Shown here one piece after another: positions 34,599 to 43,505 of a stretch of DNA of 64,000 bases. The stretch spans positions 119,717-183,716 of the IMG/VR virus record IMGVR_UViG_3300025009_000051. One strand, 5' to 3'. Origin of the DNA: a virus. The position numbers were made by a program, and so were the translations under genes. Position 1 is the first letter of the stretch, and the number at the start of each line of letters is the position of its first letter. Under the pieces are notes generated by a model, which was not told the origin of the DNA, did not search any database, and saw nothing but the letters and a program-made list of their open reading frames with translations.

Positions 34599-35054
34599 TT
34601 AATTTTTTAAGTTTTTAATAAAATAATATAAATCATTTAAAATGTTTTCTAATTTGTGTGCTTCTTCTTGTGATATTTCATTAAAAGTTACTAAATTACT
34701 TATGATTTCTGAAATATCACAAGTATGAGTCGGACTATTAATATCATTTGTAGTCTGCCAAAAATTAGCTTGAGATTCAATTAATTTAGCTATTGCAATT
34801 TGTTTTCTATTTGGTTTATGTGTATCAGCTAAAATATCGGAAATAATAAATTCTATTGCTTTTTCTGATAAATTTGTAATAGATATAATTTTTGATATTG
34901 TAGAAAATATCTCTTTACTGTCGACCGTGGTATGTAAAGTTGCTAAATAATTTGCGGCTATTTCAAATGCTTTTGCAATTTCTAATTTTCTATATTCTGG
35001 AATATCTTCTAATAATCCAGTTTGACTCCATTTTTTAATTAATTTTTCATTCAT
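34599..35054 (-). CDS. Hypothetical helical protein, 151 aa
   Basis: The N-terminus KKWSQTGLLEDIPEYRKLEIAK is a pattern I have seen in T4-like phage proteins, without a firm function. Entirely helical. ATGA overlap with the upstream gene. Confidence 0.65.
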   Translation of the reverse strand: MNEKLIKKWSQTGLLEDIPEYRKLEIAKAFEIAANYLATLHTTVDSKEIFSTISKIISITNLSEKAIEFIISDILADTHKPNRKQIAIAKLIESQANFWQTTNDINSPTHTCDISEIISNLVTFNEISQEEAHKLENILNDLYYFIKNLKN

Positions 35055-35503
35055 TGGTTTTGTCTTAATAAATTAATAGCTATATCAGAGTTAATAATTT
35101 CTTTTTTATATCTACTAGATTTTTTTTGTGTTTGTAATCTAGAAGATATTCTTTCAAATAAAATATTTCTAATTCTTTCAATTTCAATATTTGTTGGATT
35201 CCAATCTTTAAAATGATACTCTTTCCAGACAGTAGAATTAAATGTAGATATCACATTAAATCCTCTTTTCAATGCTTCATATTTTAATTGTTCAAATCTA
35301 TTAGAAAGATATTTTCCTCTTTTATAAAAGAATTTTACATGACCAGAATTAAGAGTAAATTGTTCTGGAATGTTATTTATTCCATTCTTACTGGTTAAAG
35401 ATTTTCTGTAAGATCCGCATAGCTGATTTATTTCTTTTATCTCAGCTATCAAATGTGCATCTGTTAAATTTTCAGGTGGAATAAACGCATTTATTCGAGT
35501 CAT
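35051..35503 (-). CDS. Pyrimidine-dimer DNA glycosylase (T4 DenV-like)
   Basis: 150 residues, close to T4 endonuclease V (138 aa). It begins MTRINAFIPPENLTDAHLIAEIKEI, which matches the T4 DenV opening [25 protein letters not shown]. In DenV Thr2 is the Schiff-base nucleophile and Arg3 and Glu23 are essential; here T2, R3 and E22 or E24 are present. The following basic segment is also comparable. It would excise UV dimers. It has a host-type promoter at 35529. Confidence 0.75.
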   Translation of the reverse strand: MTRINAFIPPENLTDAHLIAEIKEINQLCGSYRKSLTSKNGINNIPEQFTLNSGHVKFFYKRGKYLSNRFEQLKYEALKRGFNVISTFNSTVWKEYHFKDWNPTNIEIERIRNILFERISSRLQTQKKSSRYKKEIINSDIAINLLRQNQ

Positions 35504-35528
35504 AACTTATTTTTTTTTAAATCTACTA

Positions 35529-35559
35529 CAAAGTTAAATAAATAAAATGAAATAAACAA
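35529..35559 (-). promoter_or_regulatory. Bacteroidota-type promoter (TTG-N20-TAACTTTG)
   Basis: Minus-strand -7 TAACTTTG with TTG 20 bases upstream, just after the stop of the 51-aa membrane protein and 25 bases before the glycosylase ATG. Confidence 0.65.
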
Positions 35560-35715
35560 TTATTTTTTCTTATTTACTATATCTTTTCTTGAGTATAGCA
35601 TAGATAAAAACAAAGCGATTATAGCAACTAATATCCTCATCCAAATTTCAAAATCTTTATCATTTTCAATATCCCACGCAACGACAAGAAAAACTAAAAA
35701 CCAAAAGTATTTCAT
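35560..35715 (-). CDS. Small membrane protein, 51 aa
   Basis: ATG at 35715 to TAA at 35560. Two hydrophobic stretches (MKYFWFLVFLVVAW; MRILVAIIALFLSMLY). Seven bases downstream of the next membrane-protein gene, suggesting joint expression. Confidence 0.6.
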   Translation of the reverse strand: MKYFWFLVFLVVAWDIENDKDFEIWMRILVAIIALFLSMLYSRKDIVNKKK

Positions 35716-35722
35716 AACAATT

Positions 35723-36136
35723 TTATTTTAAGATGTGTGAATACATCAATTCAAAAACAGTAAAATAGACAGTCAAATAAATTGAGAAATTCCAATACCA
35801 TTCGATATTTAAAATCATTAAATTCATATCAACATAAAATGGTAATATAAAAATTAATCCCATACTCATAATTATTAACATCTTACAAAAATGATAAATG
35901 TCAGTTAAGAATACCAAAAAAGTTGTACTTCCAATAAATTTTGGACCTTGAATAGGATCTCCATTTTTATATTTATTTTTCCAACTATCTGGATAGAACC
36001 ATTTATACCATTTAGATTCTTTTGGTAGGGTAGAAAAAATTGATATTGAGAAATGAAATTGTTTTGTTTCCATGACTGCAAAAGAAACGGAAATTAATAT
36101 TGTCAGAAAAAGTATTATCATATTTTTGATCTCCAA
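35723..36136 (-). CDS. Three-pass membrane protein, 137 aa
   Basis: Hydrophobic segments at ~5-21, ~80-100 and ~112-132 with a Trp/Tyr-rich loop (KWYKWFYPDSWKNKYKNGDP). It overlaps the upstream gene by 19 bases. Function unknown. Confidence 0.65.
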   Translation of the reverse strand: MEIKNMIILFLTILISVSFAVMETKQFHFSISIFSTLPKESKWYKWFYPDSWKNKYKNGDPIQGPKFIGSTTFLVFLTDIYHFCKMLIIMSMGLIFILPFYVDMNLMILNIEWYWNFSIYLTVYFTVFELMYSHILK

Positions 36137-36309
36137 TTAGTTGAATTTGTTTTAAGTTTTCTAATGTTATTTAAATCGTATGGTTTTCTTTCTTCATACT
36201 GATGCATCTTTAGTCGGTTAATTTTTAATTCTTCTTTTACTCTCTGAAGTTCTTGCTTAAATTCTTCAAATCGCTTATCTAATTCTTTCGTTAAATCTTT
36301 ATAATCCAT
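36118..36309 (-). CDS. Coiled-coil protein, 63 aa
   Basis: ATG at 36309 (MDYKDLTKELDKRFEEFKQE) is chosen to clear the upstream gene. Charged heptads through residue ~45, then a basic tail. Function unknown. Confidence 0.55.
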   Translation of the reverse strand: MDYKDLTKELDKRFEEFKQELQRVKEELKINRLKMHQYEERKPYDLNNIRKLKTNSTNWRSKI

Positions 36310-36316
36310 AAAATTT

Positions 36317-36559
36317 TTATTTAATGTATAAATTTTCAATAATATCTTTAGCTTCTTCTAAAGCCACATCTACATCAATACCTAAATTTTTATAAAAGTT
36401 TTTACTTCTTTCAGAAACTAACCCTTCATATGCTATTTGTAATATTCTTTGATCTTCTTTATCTATATGTAACTTAAATCCTTTAAATATTTTTAAAGCT
36501 TCTTTTATCTTTCCTGAATTATATAGATTGATTGCTTGTTGAGTCTTTGTATCTGGCAT
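36317..36559 (-). CDS. TPR-like small protein, 80 aa
   Basis: QQAINLYNSGKIKEALKIFKGF resembles one TPR helix pair; the rest is helical. Similar small proteins recur in phages. It has a late-type promoter immediately upstream. Confidence 0.65.
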   Translation of the reverse strand: MPDTKTQQAINLYNSGKIKEALKIFKGFKLHIDKEDQRILQIAYEGLVSERSKNFYKNLGIDVDVALEEAKDIIENLYIK

Positions 36560-36563
36560 ATTT

Positions 36564-36583
36564 TTTTAAAATAAATATAAATA
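36564..36583 (-). promoter_or_regulatory. Late-type promoter on the minus strand
   Basis: The minus strand reads TTTATATTTATTTTAAAA, ending a few bases before the ATG at 36559. Confidence 0.55.
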
Positions 36584-36594
36584 AAGTACAAAAT

Positions 36595-36837
36595 TTACTT
36601 TTCTAATTCTTCAACCAATAATTCATGTATCGTTGTACCATTACTTAAAGTATAATTTTCATCAAAAATTGAATAATCAATGATTATTGAAGTATCCTTT
36701 AATATGATCACTGTATCTCCAAGATGTTGCCGCATAGCTAAATCTGCAGAATCAATTATTTTATCCAATTTGTTTAAATCGCCAATACATCCAGAAAATA
36801 ATATGACAGCAAGAATTACTAAGATTATTTTTTTCAT
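36595..36837 (-). CDS. Predicted lipoprotein, 80 aa
   Basis: A signal peptide (KKIILVILAVILF) ends in the lipobox FSGC, so Cys17 would be lipidated after cleavage. The mature part is short and acidic. Candidates are an outer-membrane superinfection-exclusion protein or an o-spanin; no proline-rich linker or adjacent i-spanin is seen, so the former is slightly favoured. Confidence 0.7.
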   Translation of the reverse strand: MKKIILVILAVILFSGCIGDLNKLDKIIDSADLAMRQHLGDTVIILKDTSIIIDYSIFDENYTLSNGTTIHELLVEELEK

Positions 36838-36848
36838 ATTTTTATTTT

Positions 36849-37211
36849 TTATTTACCACAACAATTTTTATATTTTTTACCGCTACCACAAGGGCAACTC
36901 ATATTTCTACCTATTTTAGGATCTTTTTTTGAATTTCTTATAGGTAATATCTCAGCATTTTTTTCTTTATTGGTTAATTCCATATATTGTATATCTTCTA
37001 TATGAGCCATTACTTCCGGTGAAATTGGATTTTTATAAAGATAAGTCAAATCATCTTTAGGAAATAAATAAGTTAGTTCATCTGTATTTTCTTTATTGAT
37101 AAAAACTACATTTTCATGATCGTGTAAGATCTCAATAGCTTTTTTAGATATTTCTTCTTTCATATTATTATTTCCAATGACAATTATTTTTTTCTTGTTT
37201 TTATCTTCCAT
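36849..37211 (-). CDS. SEC-C zinc-motif protein, 120 aa
   Basis: The C-terminal motif [17 protein letters not shown] is a SEC-C zinc site. The N-terminal ~80 residues ([20 protein letters not shown]) look like an alpha/beta domain. It is eight bases from LigA. Second SEC-C protein of the window. Confidence 0.75.
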   Translation of the reverse strand: MEDKNKKKIIVIGNNNMKEEISKKAIEILHDHENVVFINKENTDELTYLFPKDDLTYLYKNPISPEVMAHIEDIQYMELTNKEKNAEILPIRNSKKDPKIGRNMSCPCGSGKKYKNCCGK

Positions 37212-37218
37212 AATTTTT

Positions 37219-39240
37219 TTATTTGTAATTAATTAATTTTTTAAAATCATTTATTTCAATACAAATAATTCCCATTTTAGTAGCTTTAACTTCTTTTGAA
37301 CTTCCACTACCAATTTGTTTCATTATTAAATGTGTTACATTTTTATTTATTCCATCAGAAACAATTCCACCGTTTTCTACAATGAAATTTTCTAATCCTT
37401 TATCTCGAATTCCTGTAAAAACGGTATTATATGATTTTAATGAATCTGATAATATTTCTTGTTTCTTTTCTTCTTCTTTAAATTTTATATGTTTTAAAAT
37501 TGATTGTTCAAATTCGTCATATAATTTAATATTATCATAATAATCAAATGCTAATTCTGCACCTATTCCAGGAATTAATAAAAAATTATGATGAAATTGT
37601 GGATTATCTAAAATCAATTTTAATTGTTTACTTCCCAATTTTTTAAAACAAGAACTCGCGTGCATTAATTTAGCTTTATCACAATTTTGTAATTTAGAAT
37701 GAATGTTGGTATAAACAATTTCGGCTTTTCTTTCTCCAAATCTTTCTAACTTTAATAAATCCTCTTTAGTCAAATCTAATATTTTTTGAATTGAATTATA
37801 TCCATTTTCAATAAATAATTTTATTGTGGGTTCACCTAATTCATCTACAGATAAAATATTAAAGAATGCAAATATTTTTTGTATTACTTGTTCAAAACAA
37901 TTTGGATTTTTACAAACCAGATTTACATAATTATCATCCCAATCTAGATCTCCTCCACAAGCTGGACAATACATATTTAAAGATTTATCTTGACTCTCCA
38001 TTTCTCGAATTTCCATTAAATCTTCTTTGGCTTTTTGATACTCTTTTGAATTATTGAACATATACACAAATGGAATTGGATGATTATTAACTGCAATTAT
38101 TTTTGGAATAACTCCTCCACTTCTTATAATTGTGATTTTTTCTCCTTCGAATAATTTAAATTTATCAATATAACTTGCATTGTTTAATGTTACACTTGAA
38201 ATATTTACTCCTTCAATATTGACCGGTTTAATTTTTGCGACATAACTCATATCACCAAATTTACCTATTGATTCAAGTATTGATTTAATTTCTGTTTCTG
38301 CTCTTACTTCAAAATTACCTTTATATGCTCTTGCATAATTTGGATTCTGTGAGGATTTATTTCTTCCAATTTTAGCTCTTAATTCTTTATCATTTACTTC
38401 AATGACTAATCCATCAATTTCATAATCTGTCTTCCAATTATTATAAAGATTCAATAAAAATTCTTCATTAAGATCTTTAAAATAACTTAAACCATACGGT
38501 ACTTTATAAATATTAAGTGTATTACAATATTCAATTTGGACCGCTTTGTCTTCTTCTATTCCATTTATCACTGCTCCAAACATTATATAATCTGCATATT
38601 TTAATTCTTCTAGAATGTCATCTGCATTTATTAACCCAGAAACAGAATTTCGTGCATTTGAAGGTTCTTCTTTTCCTTTTTTGATTTGTTCTTGTTTAAA
38701 TATCTCAAAATTCTTTCTTGATATTATGCATTCTCCAATGAGATATACATCTTCTGTTTCTGATTTATTTAAGTTATGATTAATCAATTTAAAATGTTCC
38801 TTAGAATTTCTTCCATAATCTTTATCTCCTCTTGTCCATACATTCAGTATTTTCTTTTCGTTTAACAATGCAAGGCCATCTAATTTTGGAGAAATACAAA
38901 GTAAAGTATTTTCAGGAATGCCTTGAAGTCTCATCCAATTTTTTATTTCAATTAAAGATTTAACTTTAGTCATTGAAGCCATTACAATCGGAAGCTTTTC
39001 TTTTCTTGGATCATTATCATCCATTTCAAAACCAACTTTGTTTAATAAACTTGATTCAGGATAATTTTCTTCTAAATATTCCACGATTGTATCATAAACA
39101 AAATCAGAAACAATAGCGTTTGATAATCTATATTCCTGATTCATTTTTGATATTAACTCTTCCAATTCTTTTTGTGATAAAGAAGAAATAATATTTACTA
39201 TTTCGTCTTTTGTAGTGGTAATTTTTAATTTATTTATCAT
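37219..39240 (-). CDS. ligA: NAD-dependent DNA ligase
   Basis: 673 residues from the ATG at 39240, full LigA length. The adenylation domain has the nucleophile K119 in SPKLDGLAL and LIGECIIS. The OB fold, a four-cysteine zinc finger (CPACGG ... CKNPNC), helix-hairpin-helix repeats and a C-terminal BRCT domain (~600-673) follow. Phages more often carry ATP ligases; this one consumes NAD+, which makes the NAD-related pair at 13905-16296 relevant. It is driven by the promoter at 39262-39293. Confidence 0.93.
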   Translation of the reverse strand: MINKLKITTTKDEIVNIISSLSQKELEELISKMNQEYRLSNAIVSDFVYDTIVEYLEENYPESSLLNKVGFEMDDNDPRKEKLPIVMASMTKVKSLIEIKNWMRLQGIPENTLLCISPKLDGLALLNEKKILNVWTRGDKDYGRNSKEHFKLINHNLNKSETEDVYLIGECIISRKNFEIFKQEQIKKGKEEPSNARNSVSGLINADDILEELKYADYIMFGAVINGIEEDKAVQIEYCNTLNIYKVPYGLSYFKDLNEEFLLNLYNNWKTDYEIDGLVIEVNDKELRAKIGRNKSSQNPNYARAYKGNFEVRAETEIKSILESIGKFGDMSYVAKIKPVNIEGVNISSVTLNNASYIDKFKLFEGEKITIIRSGGVIPKIIAVNNHPIPFVYMFNNSKEYQKAKEDLMEIREMESQDKSLNMYCPACGGDLDWDDNYVNLVCKNPNCFEQVIQKIFAFFNILSVDELGEPTIKLFIENGYNSIQKILDLTKEDLLKLERFGERKAEIVYTNIHSKLQNCDKAKLMHASSCFKKLGSKQLKLILDNPQFHHNFLLIPGIGAELAFDYYDNIKLYDEFEQSILKHIKFKEEEKKQEILSDSLKSYNTVFTGIRDKGLENFIVENGGIVSDGINKNVTHLIMKQIGSGSSKEVKATKMGIICIEINDFKKLINYK

Positions 39241-39261
39241 ATTCTTTTTATTTTCTATATA

Positions 39262-39293
39262 CAAATATACAGTTATTAAATGAAGTAAACAAA
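39262..39293 (-). promoter_or_regulatory. Bacteroidota-type promoter (TTTG-N20-TATATTTG)
   Basis: Both elements present on the minus strand, 21 bases before the LigA ATG; also argues against a longer LigA start. Confidence 0.75.
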
Positions 39294-39330
39294 TTTATTT
39301 TAATTCAAATTTTTCTTTTTTAATACTTAA

Positions 39331-39501
39331 ATTCCAAGTGAAGAAGGATATATTTTAGATGGACATCATAGAATGGGGCAAGCTATTTTAGCTAATCCAA
39401 AATTAAAAATAAATTCTTTATGGATTCCTTTAGATATAGAAACTTTAATACTTATTGGAAGAACATATGGAAACGCAATTGGAAATGAACAAAGAAAATA
39501 A
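39331..39501 (+). pseudogene. C-terminal remnant of a ParB/sulfiredoxin-like gene
   Basis: An open plus-strand frame without a usable start begins right after a TAA and reads IPSEEGYILDGHHRMGQAIL, the core DGHHR motif of ParB-like nuclease domains, for 56 codons to a stop at 39499. The upstream N-terminal strand and start are missing. It lies between two minus-strand genes, so it is most likely the tail of a deleted gene. Confidence 0.65.
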
Positions 39502-39502
39502 A

Positions 39503-39952
39503 TTAAAAATTGAATAATCTTAAAGTTCCTTCATTTGCTTGTCTACAATGATTAATTACCTGTTTACATTGTTCAACATTAAAGAAACCTATATGACATT
39601 CTTCTATAGGAATATTCATTTTTTCTGATAACCATTTATAAGTTTCATTTCTAATAGTATTCTTTTTTTCTAAAGGATTTTTATCTAACTTTTTCTGCCA
39701 AATAGGATCAAAATAAAAATGAGCTCTTTTCTTCCAATATCTTAAATTTTTATTTGCCATTCTACCTAAAGGATAATTTGTTCCTTTATGCACTCCAACA
39801 GAAGCATCACATAATGGATAATTATTGCATAGATACATCATCCCATAAGATTTTCTGAATATCTTGATACTATCTATATAAATTACAGAAGAACCACAAT
39901 ATGGACAAGATTCTACAAATTTTAAATTATTTTTGTGAACTTCTAAATTCAT
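39503..39952 (-). CDS. DUF3268-like zinc-finger protein
   Basis: 149 residues. The CPYCG ... YLCNNYPLCDASVGVH pattern followed by PLGRMANKNLRYWKKRAH and FDPIWQ is characteristic of the DUF3268 family, common in phages and plasmids, function unknown. It overlaps the upstream gene by ATGA. Confidence 0.8.
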   Translation of the reverse strand: MNLEVHKNNLKFVESCPYCGSSVIYIDSIKIFRKSYGMMYLCNNYPLCDASVGVHKGTNYPLGRMANKNLRYWKKRAHFYFDPIWQKKLDKNPLEKKNTIRNETYKWLSEKMNIPIEECHIGFFNVEQCKQVINHCRQANEGTLRLFNF

Positions 39953-40134
39953 CCCCCTTCAGAGTTAATAAACTTGTATAATTCAATTAATAATAAAGCT
40001 GCTTCTGGTTTGTTAAGAACCATTTTACCTTTTAAATTAATTAAATTATGAATAATTAATTTTTCTTCTCCATTTGGACAATAATTACTTATACTGACAA
40101 TGGGGGCTTCTATATATTTTATTTGCTGACTCAT
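39949..40134 (-). CDS. Hypothetical protein, 61 aa
   Basis: Small alpha/beta protein (KPEAALLLIELYKFI at the end). Coupled by ATGA to the DUF3268 gene. Not recognised. Confidence 0.6.
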   Translation of the reverse strand: MSQQIKYIEAPIVSISNYCPNGEEKLIIHNLINLKGKMVLNKPEAALLLIELYKFINSEGG

Positions 40135-40144
40135 ATTTAATATT

Positions 40145-40324
40145 TTATCGGGTTACTATTTTATCTATATCTTTATTTAAAACATTTTTGATAAATTCCC
40201 AAGCCTGCATGACATCTCTATCAAAGCAAGTTTCTTTATCTTTAGATTTTAAATATTTTACTGCATTCCTTAAAGCATCCTCAATATGCTTTGCTTGAAA
40301 TTCATAAATTTTTAATTCTTCCAT
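40145..40324 (-). CDS. Hypothetical helical protein, 59 aa
   Basis: ATG at 40324 to TAA at 40145. Charged and helical (MEELKIYEFQAKHIEDALRN). Spacing fits the run of small genes. Not recognised. Confidence 0.6.
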   Translation of the reverse strand: MEELKIYEFQAKHIEDALRNAVKYLKSKDKETCFDRDVMQAWEFIKNVLNKDIDKIVTR

Positions 40325-40336
40325 TATTTTATTGTT

Positions 40337-40543
40337 TTATGGTAGGCGATTATAATATTCTAATGCTGGATAAGGTTGAACTCCTCTCCAAACAATTTCT
40401 AATTCATCTGCTTCAATATCTTTTGTTAAAACTTCTAGATTACCATTTAAGCAAACTTGCAATATTTTAGTATCTGTTTGCGCAAAAATTACTCTATGAT
40501 TTCCTAAGAAATTTTGTAAACTTTGAATATCGATCTTGTTCAT
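40337..40543 (-). CDS. Hypothetical protein, 68 aa
   Basis: Contains a beta-rich core (RVIFAQTDTKILQVCLNGNL). Member of the 39.5-42.1 kb small-gene run. Not recognised. Confidence 0.6.
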   Translation of the reverse strand: MNKIDIQSLQNFLGNHRVIFAQTDTKILQVCLNGNLEVLTKDIEADELEIVWRGVQPYPALEYYNRLP

Positions 40544-40555
40544 ATGTTTTAAATT

Positions 40556-40753
40556 TTATAATACAAAAAATTGATTCTTATTGTCGTTATTCTTTTCTTT
40601 TTCTTTGGCTAATTCTTTATTTGCTAAGAATAATTCTTCTTGAGAAGTAGCTAAGGTAAACACACTATTTTGTCTGTCTTCTTCTGATTTGTAGATATAA
40701 AAGGATCTTTGTTCTACAAATATTAATCCATTTATTTTTTCTTTTATTATCAT
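40556..40753 (-). CDS. Hypothetical protein, 65 aa
   Basis: A beta-rich start followed by a charged helix (EELFLANKELAKEKEKNN). Not recognised. Confidence 0.6.
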   Translation of the reverse strand: MIIKEKINGLIFVEQRSFYIYKSEEDRQNSVFTLATSQEELFLANKELAKEKEKNNDNKNQFFVL

Positions 40754-40758
40754 TTCTT

Positions 40759-40899
40759 TTATTTTGAATGTTTGCGTTCATATGCTTTCAATCTGTTCTC
40801 TCTCTTAATCTCATACATCCATTGTAGCACCTGAGTAACAGTTACAAATTCATAATTTTGAGATTGCAATTCTTTTAATCTTTTTTCAAGTTCTTTCAT
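40759..40899 (-). CDS. Hypothetical basic protein, 46 aa
   Basis: ATG at 40899 overlaps the stop of the upstream gene (ATGA). Charged helical ends (MKELEKRLKELQSQ; EIKRENRLKAYERKHSK). Possible small nucleic-acid-binding protein. Confidence 0.6.
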   Translation of the reverse strand: MKELEKRLKELQSQNYEFVTVTQVLQWMYEIKRENRLKAYERKHSK

Positions 40900-41180
40900 G
40901 ATTCAATAATTTTTTGTATTTTTTTAACTTCTTTATTTCCATGAATTTGTTTTACCAATTCTAACATTTCGTCATAAGACATAGTAAATTGATAATATGG
41001 TTTTGTATTATTATTTAACGCAGAAATAACTTTTTTAACTTGTTCTTCTATTTCTTTTCTTGATTCGGCTACCAACTCTTCAATAATATCATTTTCATTC
41101 ATGTTATAATGAGTAATTGAATCGACCACACTGCTGAATATACAAAACTTACCATTAGGTTGTTTAATAATTTGTCTCAT
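40896..41180 (-). CDS. Hypothetical protein, 94 aa
   Basis: The opening RQIIKQPNGKFCIFSSVVDSI is a pattern repeated in small phage proteins; the rest is helical. Not assigned. Confidence 0.65.
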   Translation of the reverse strand: MRQIIKQPNGKFCIFSSVVDSITHYNMNENDIIEELVAESRKEIEEQVKKVISALNNNTKPYYQFTMSYDEMLELVKQIHGNKEVKKIQKIIES

Positions 41181-41185
41181 AAAAT

Positions 41186-41428
41186 CTATATTTTAGTTTC
41201 TTCTTCATATTCGCTCCAATCTTCGCAGTCTTGGCACTTTTTACCTGAGCCAAACCAAACGCAAGTGTTGCAATGTTTTGGATTAATACAATTCAAGTAT
41301 TTGTCTGAACATAAATACTTGTCTACATATTCATCCAATGCTAAACTTTTTGTATTATAATTTTCATCCCAAAAATGTTGAAGAAAATTGATTAAGGTTT
41401 GTCTTACATTTATATTTTCTGATTCCAT
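41186..41428 (-). CDS. Cysteine-rich hypothetical protein, 80 aa
   Basis: CINPKHCNTCVWFGSGKKCQDCEDW holds five clustered cysteines plus C51, a likely zinc site. Acidic C-terminus. Not recognised. Confidence 0.65.
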   Translation of the reverse strand: MESENINVRQTLINFLQHFWDENYNTKSLALDEYVDKYLCSDKYLNCINPKHCNTCVWFGSGKKCQDCEDWSEYEEETKI

Positions 41429-41439
41429 AATCTTTTATT

Positions 41440-41769
41440 TTAAATTTTCCAATTAATATTTCTTTTTTCCAATAATCTTCTTGCGGCTTGAACACTTTCA
41501 TTATCATTGTGTCCATTTGCTATGTTAATTAATGTTTCTATTCTTGTAGGAGGTCTTATTTCTCCTTTTTCTACCTTCTGTTGATATTCTTCTCTTAATT
41601 TTTGTCTTAATTCGCATAACTTTTGATCTTTTTTTAATTGTGCATTTACTAATTTTGACCATTGTTTGTCTGAATTATTTCCTTTATTTTTATGTAATGC
41701 ACTATCTCCTATGTCTTGTCGACTTGCTCCATTGATAGAAAGATATGTTTCTTCATCTATAACCAACAT
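41440..41769 (-). CDS. Hypothetical protein, 109 aa
   Basis: Charged helical protein (KLCELRQKLREEYQQKVEKGE) with an Arg-rich C-terminus. Not recognised. Confidence 0.6.
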   Translation of the reverse strand: MLVIDEETYLSINGASRQDIGDSALHKNKGNNSDKQWSKLVNAQLKKDQKLCELRQKLREEYQQKVEKGEIRPPTRIETLINIANGHNDNESVQAARRLLEKRNINWKI

Positions 41770-41784
41770 ACTCAGTGTCTACTT

Positions 41785-42102
41785 TTAAATATGATATTTA
41801 TTCAAACCTAACTCAGCATTTAATCCCCATTGTATTTCTGTATTTGGATCCATAATTTGATCAAACACCTTATTAATAAACAATTGAGAAAATACTTTTC
41901 TTGAAAACACTCGCGATCCAGAACCAACCTTTACTGCATCTAAACAAACTTGTTCACCTTTAATATCAACAATTCTGTAAACTACTGCATTTGAAGTTCT
42001 AAAATATTGACCTATTTGTAGTTGACTCATTATCCGTTCAACTTTTGGCAATTCCAAATTCTTCATTAAACTAATCTTGTTTTCGTAATCAATTGTTTTC
42101 AT
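41785..42102 (-). CDS. Hypothetical protein, 105 aa
   Basis: Central beta-rich part (GQYFRTSNAVVYRIVDIKGE) suggests a small barrel. First gene after the promoter at 42142-42173. Not recognised. Confidence 0.65.
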   Translation of the reverse strand: MKTIDYENKISLMKNLELPKVERIMSQLQIGQYFRTSNAVVYRIVDIKGEQVCLDAVKVGSGSRVFSRKVFSQLFINKVFDQIMDPNTEIQWGLNAELGLNKYHI

Positions 42103-42141
42103 ATTTTGAATTTTTTATGTTTATATTTAATAACTATAAAA

Positions 42142-42173
42142 CAAATATAAAGATTTTTTTTGATATAAACAAA
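42142..42173 (-). promoter_or_regulatory. Bacteroidota-type promoter (TTTG-N20-TATATTTG)
   Basis: Consensus -33/-7 on the minus strand with the spacer TTTATATCAAAAAAA also found at 24271 and 27844. Drives the 39.5-42.1 kb gene run. Confidence 0.8.
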
Positions 42174-42190
42174 TCTTTTATATTATATTT

Positions 42191-43375
42191 TTAATGAGAT
42201 TTAAAATTAAATACTGGTTTCAAAGTATCGATTATTTCTACCGTATCCACAATTGCATTTTTTATTTCTTCAATTGATTTATATGCTTGAGGAGCTTCAT
42301 CTAAGGTTGATCTGACTACTGAAGTAGAATACACATTTTTCATTAATTTTTTGAATTCATTCATATCAATTAATTCTTTAGCTTTACTTCTGCTCATCAA
42401 TCTACCGGCACCGTGAGGAGCAGAATAATTCCAATTTTCATTTCCTTTACCTTTACATATTAAAGATCCGTCACTCATATTAATTGGTATCAATAATTGT
42501 TCACCTAATTCAGCACTAACTGCTCCCTTTCTTAATATCATTCTGCTGAAATCAATATAATTGTGAATTGTTTCAAATTTATGCTTAAAATTAAAATTCA
42601 TTTCTCTTTCAATTATCTTGGCCATTGTTAATCTATTTAACATTGCATATTCTTGGACAATTTTCATATCATTTAAATAATCATTGAAATCTGTACCAAT
42701 TAAAAATGCTAATTCTTTATCTGCTGAAGGTTTTTGAATTTTCTTTAATTCTGAATCTATATCTTTTGATCTTCCTTCTGCTTTTAATTTTTTTATTAAA
42801 TTTTCTTTTATCTTTCCCATTTCATTTAAATTCTGAAATGCTTTATCTTGATAATATTTGCATACATCTTGACCTAACTTTCTACTTCCAGAATGGATAA
42901 TTAAATAATTATCTCCTGTTAATTCTGATCTACCTATCTCGATGAAATGATTGCCGCCCCCCAAGCTTCCAATGGATAACATTGCTCTTCCTATATCAAC
43001 ATGCTTAGCACATTTTAATTTAGAAAAATCAAATTTTACTTGAGAGTCATGATGAATGTTAAATCCATGTGGAACTTTTTCTTTAATTACTCTATCAAGA
43101 TTTTCAAAATTAATATCTTTATTTTTTAATTGAATTGTTAAAAGACCACACCCAATATCCACTCCAACTAAATTAGGAGTAATTTTATCTGCTACTGGCA
43201 TTGTAGTTCCAACAGTGCAACCTTTACCCGCATGCCCATCTGGCATTATTCTTATTTTAGAATTTTGATAAGGTGCATAATTGCATAACTTTTTTATTTG
43301 CTCGAAAGCTTCATTTTCAAAAGTTTCAGCAAAAATTATTGTTTCAACTCCAAGATTATTCTTAATTATTTTCAT
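42191..43375 (-). CDS. rtcB: RNA-splicing ligase RtcB
   Basis: 394 residues, close to bacterial RtcB (~400). MPDGHAGKG, the metal-site DIGCG (D73, C76), GGGNHFIEI (H143), IIHSGSR (H161) and the nucleotide-binding SAPHGAGR are all visible. RtcB joins 2',3'-cyclic-phosphate or 3'-phosphate ends to 5'-OH ends using GTP and Mn2+, the type of ends left by anticodon nucleases. It has its own promoter. Confidence 0.93.
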   Translation of the reverse strand: MKIIKNNLGVETIIFAETFENEAFEQIKKLCNYAPYQNSKIRIMPDGHAGKGCTVGTTMPVADKITPNLVGVDIGCGLLTIQLKNKDINFENLDRVIKEKVPHGFNIHHDSQVKFDFSKLKCAKHVDIGRAMLSIGSLGGGNHFIEIGRSELTGDNYLIIHSGSRKLGQDVCKYYQDKAFQNLNEMGKIKENLIKKLKAEGRSKDIDSELKKIQKPSADKELAFLIGTDFNDYLNDMKIVQEYAMLNRLTMAKIIEREMNFNFKHKFETIHNYIDFSRMILRKGAVSAELGEQLLIPINMSDGSLICKGKGNENWNYSAPHGAGRLMSRSKAKELIDMNEFKKLMKNVYSTSVVRSTLDEAPQAYKSIEEIKNAIVDTVEIIDTLKPVFNFKSH

Positions 43376-43406
43376 TTTCCTATATTTAATAATATATATC
43401 TAACTA

Positions 43407-43438
43407 CAAATGTAAAAAATTAAAAGAAATAAAACAAA
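43407..43438 (-). promoter_or_regulatory. Bacteroidota-type promoter (TTTG-N20-TACATTTG) for rtcB
   Basis: Both elements present on the minus strand, 31 bases before the rtcB ATG. It is divergent from the late promoter of the tail tube gene. Confidence 0.75.
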
Positions 43439-43464
43439 TAAAATTCACATATTTTTTTTATTTT

Positions 43465-43483
43465 TTTATATTTATTATAAAAA
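43465..43483 (+). promoter_or_regulatory. Late-type promoter for the tail tube gene
   Basis: TTTTATATTTATTATAAAA, 22 bases before the ATG at 43506; a near-consensus copy in front of a high-expression virion gene. Confidence 0.75.
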
Positions 43484-43505
43484 ATAACTTTTAAAAAATA
43501 CAAAC

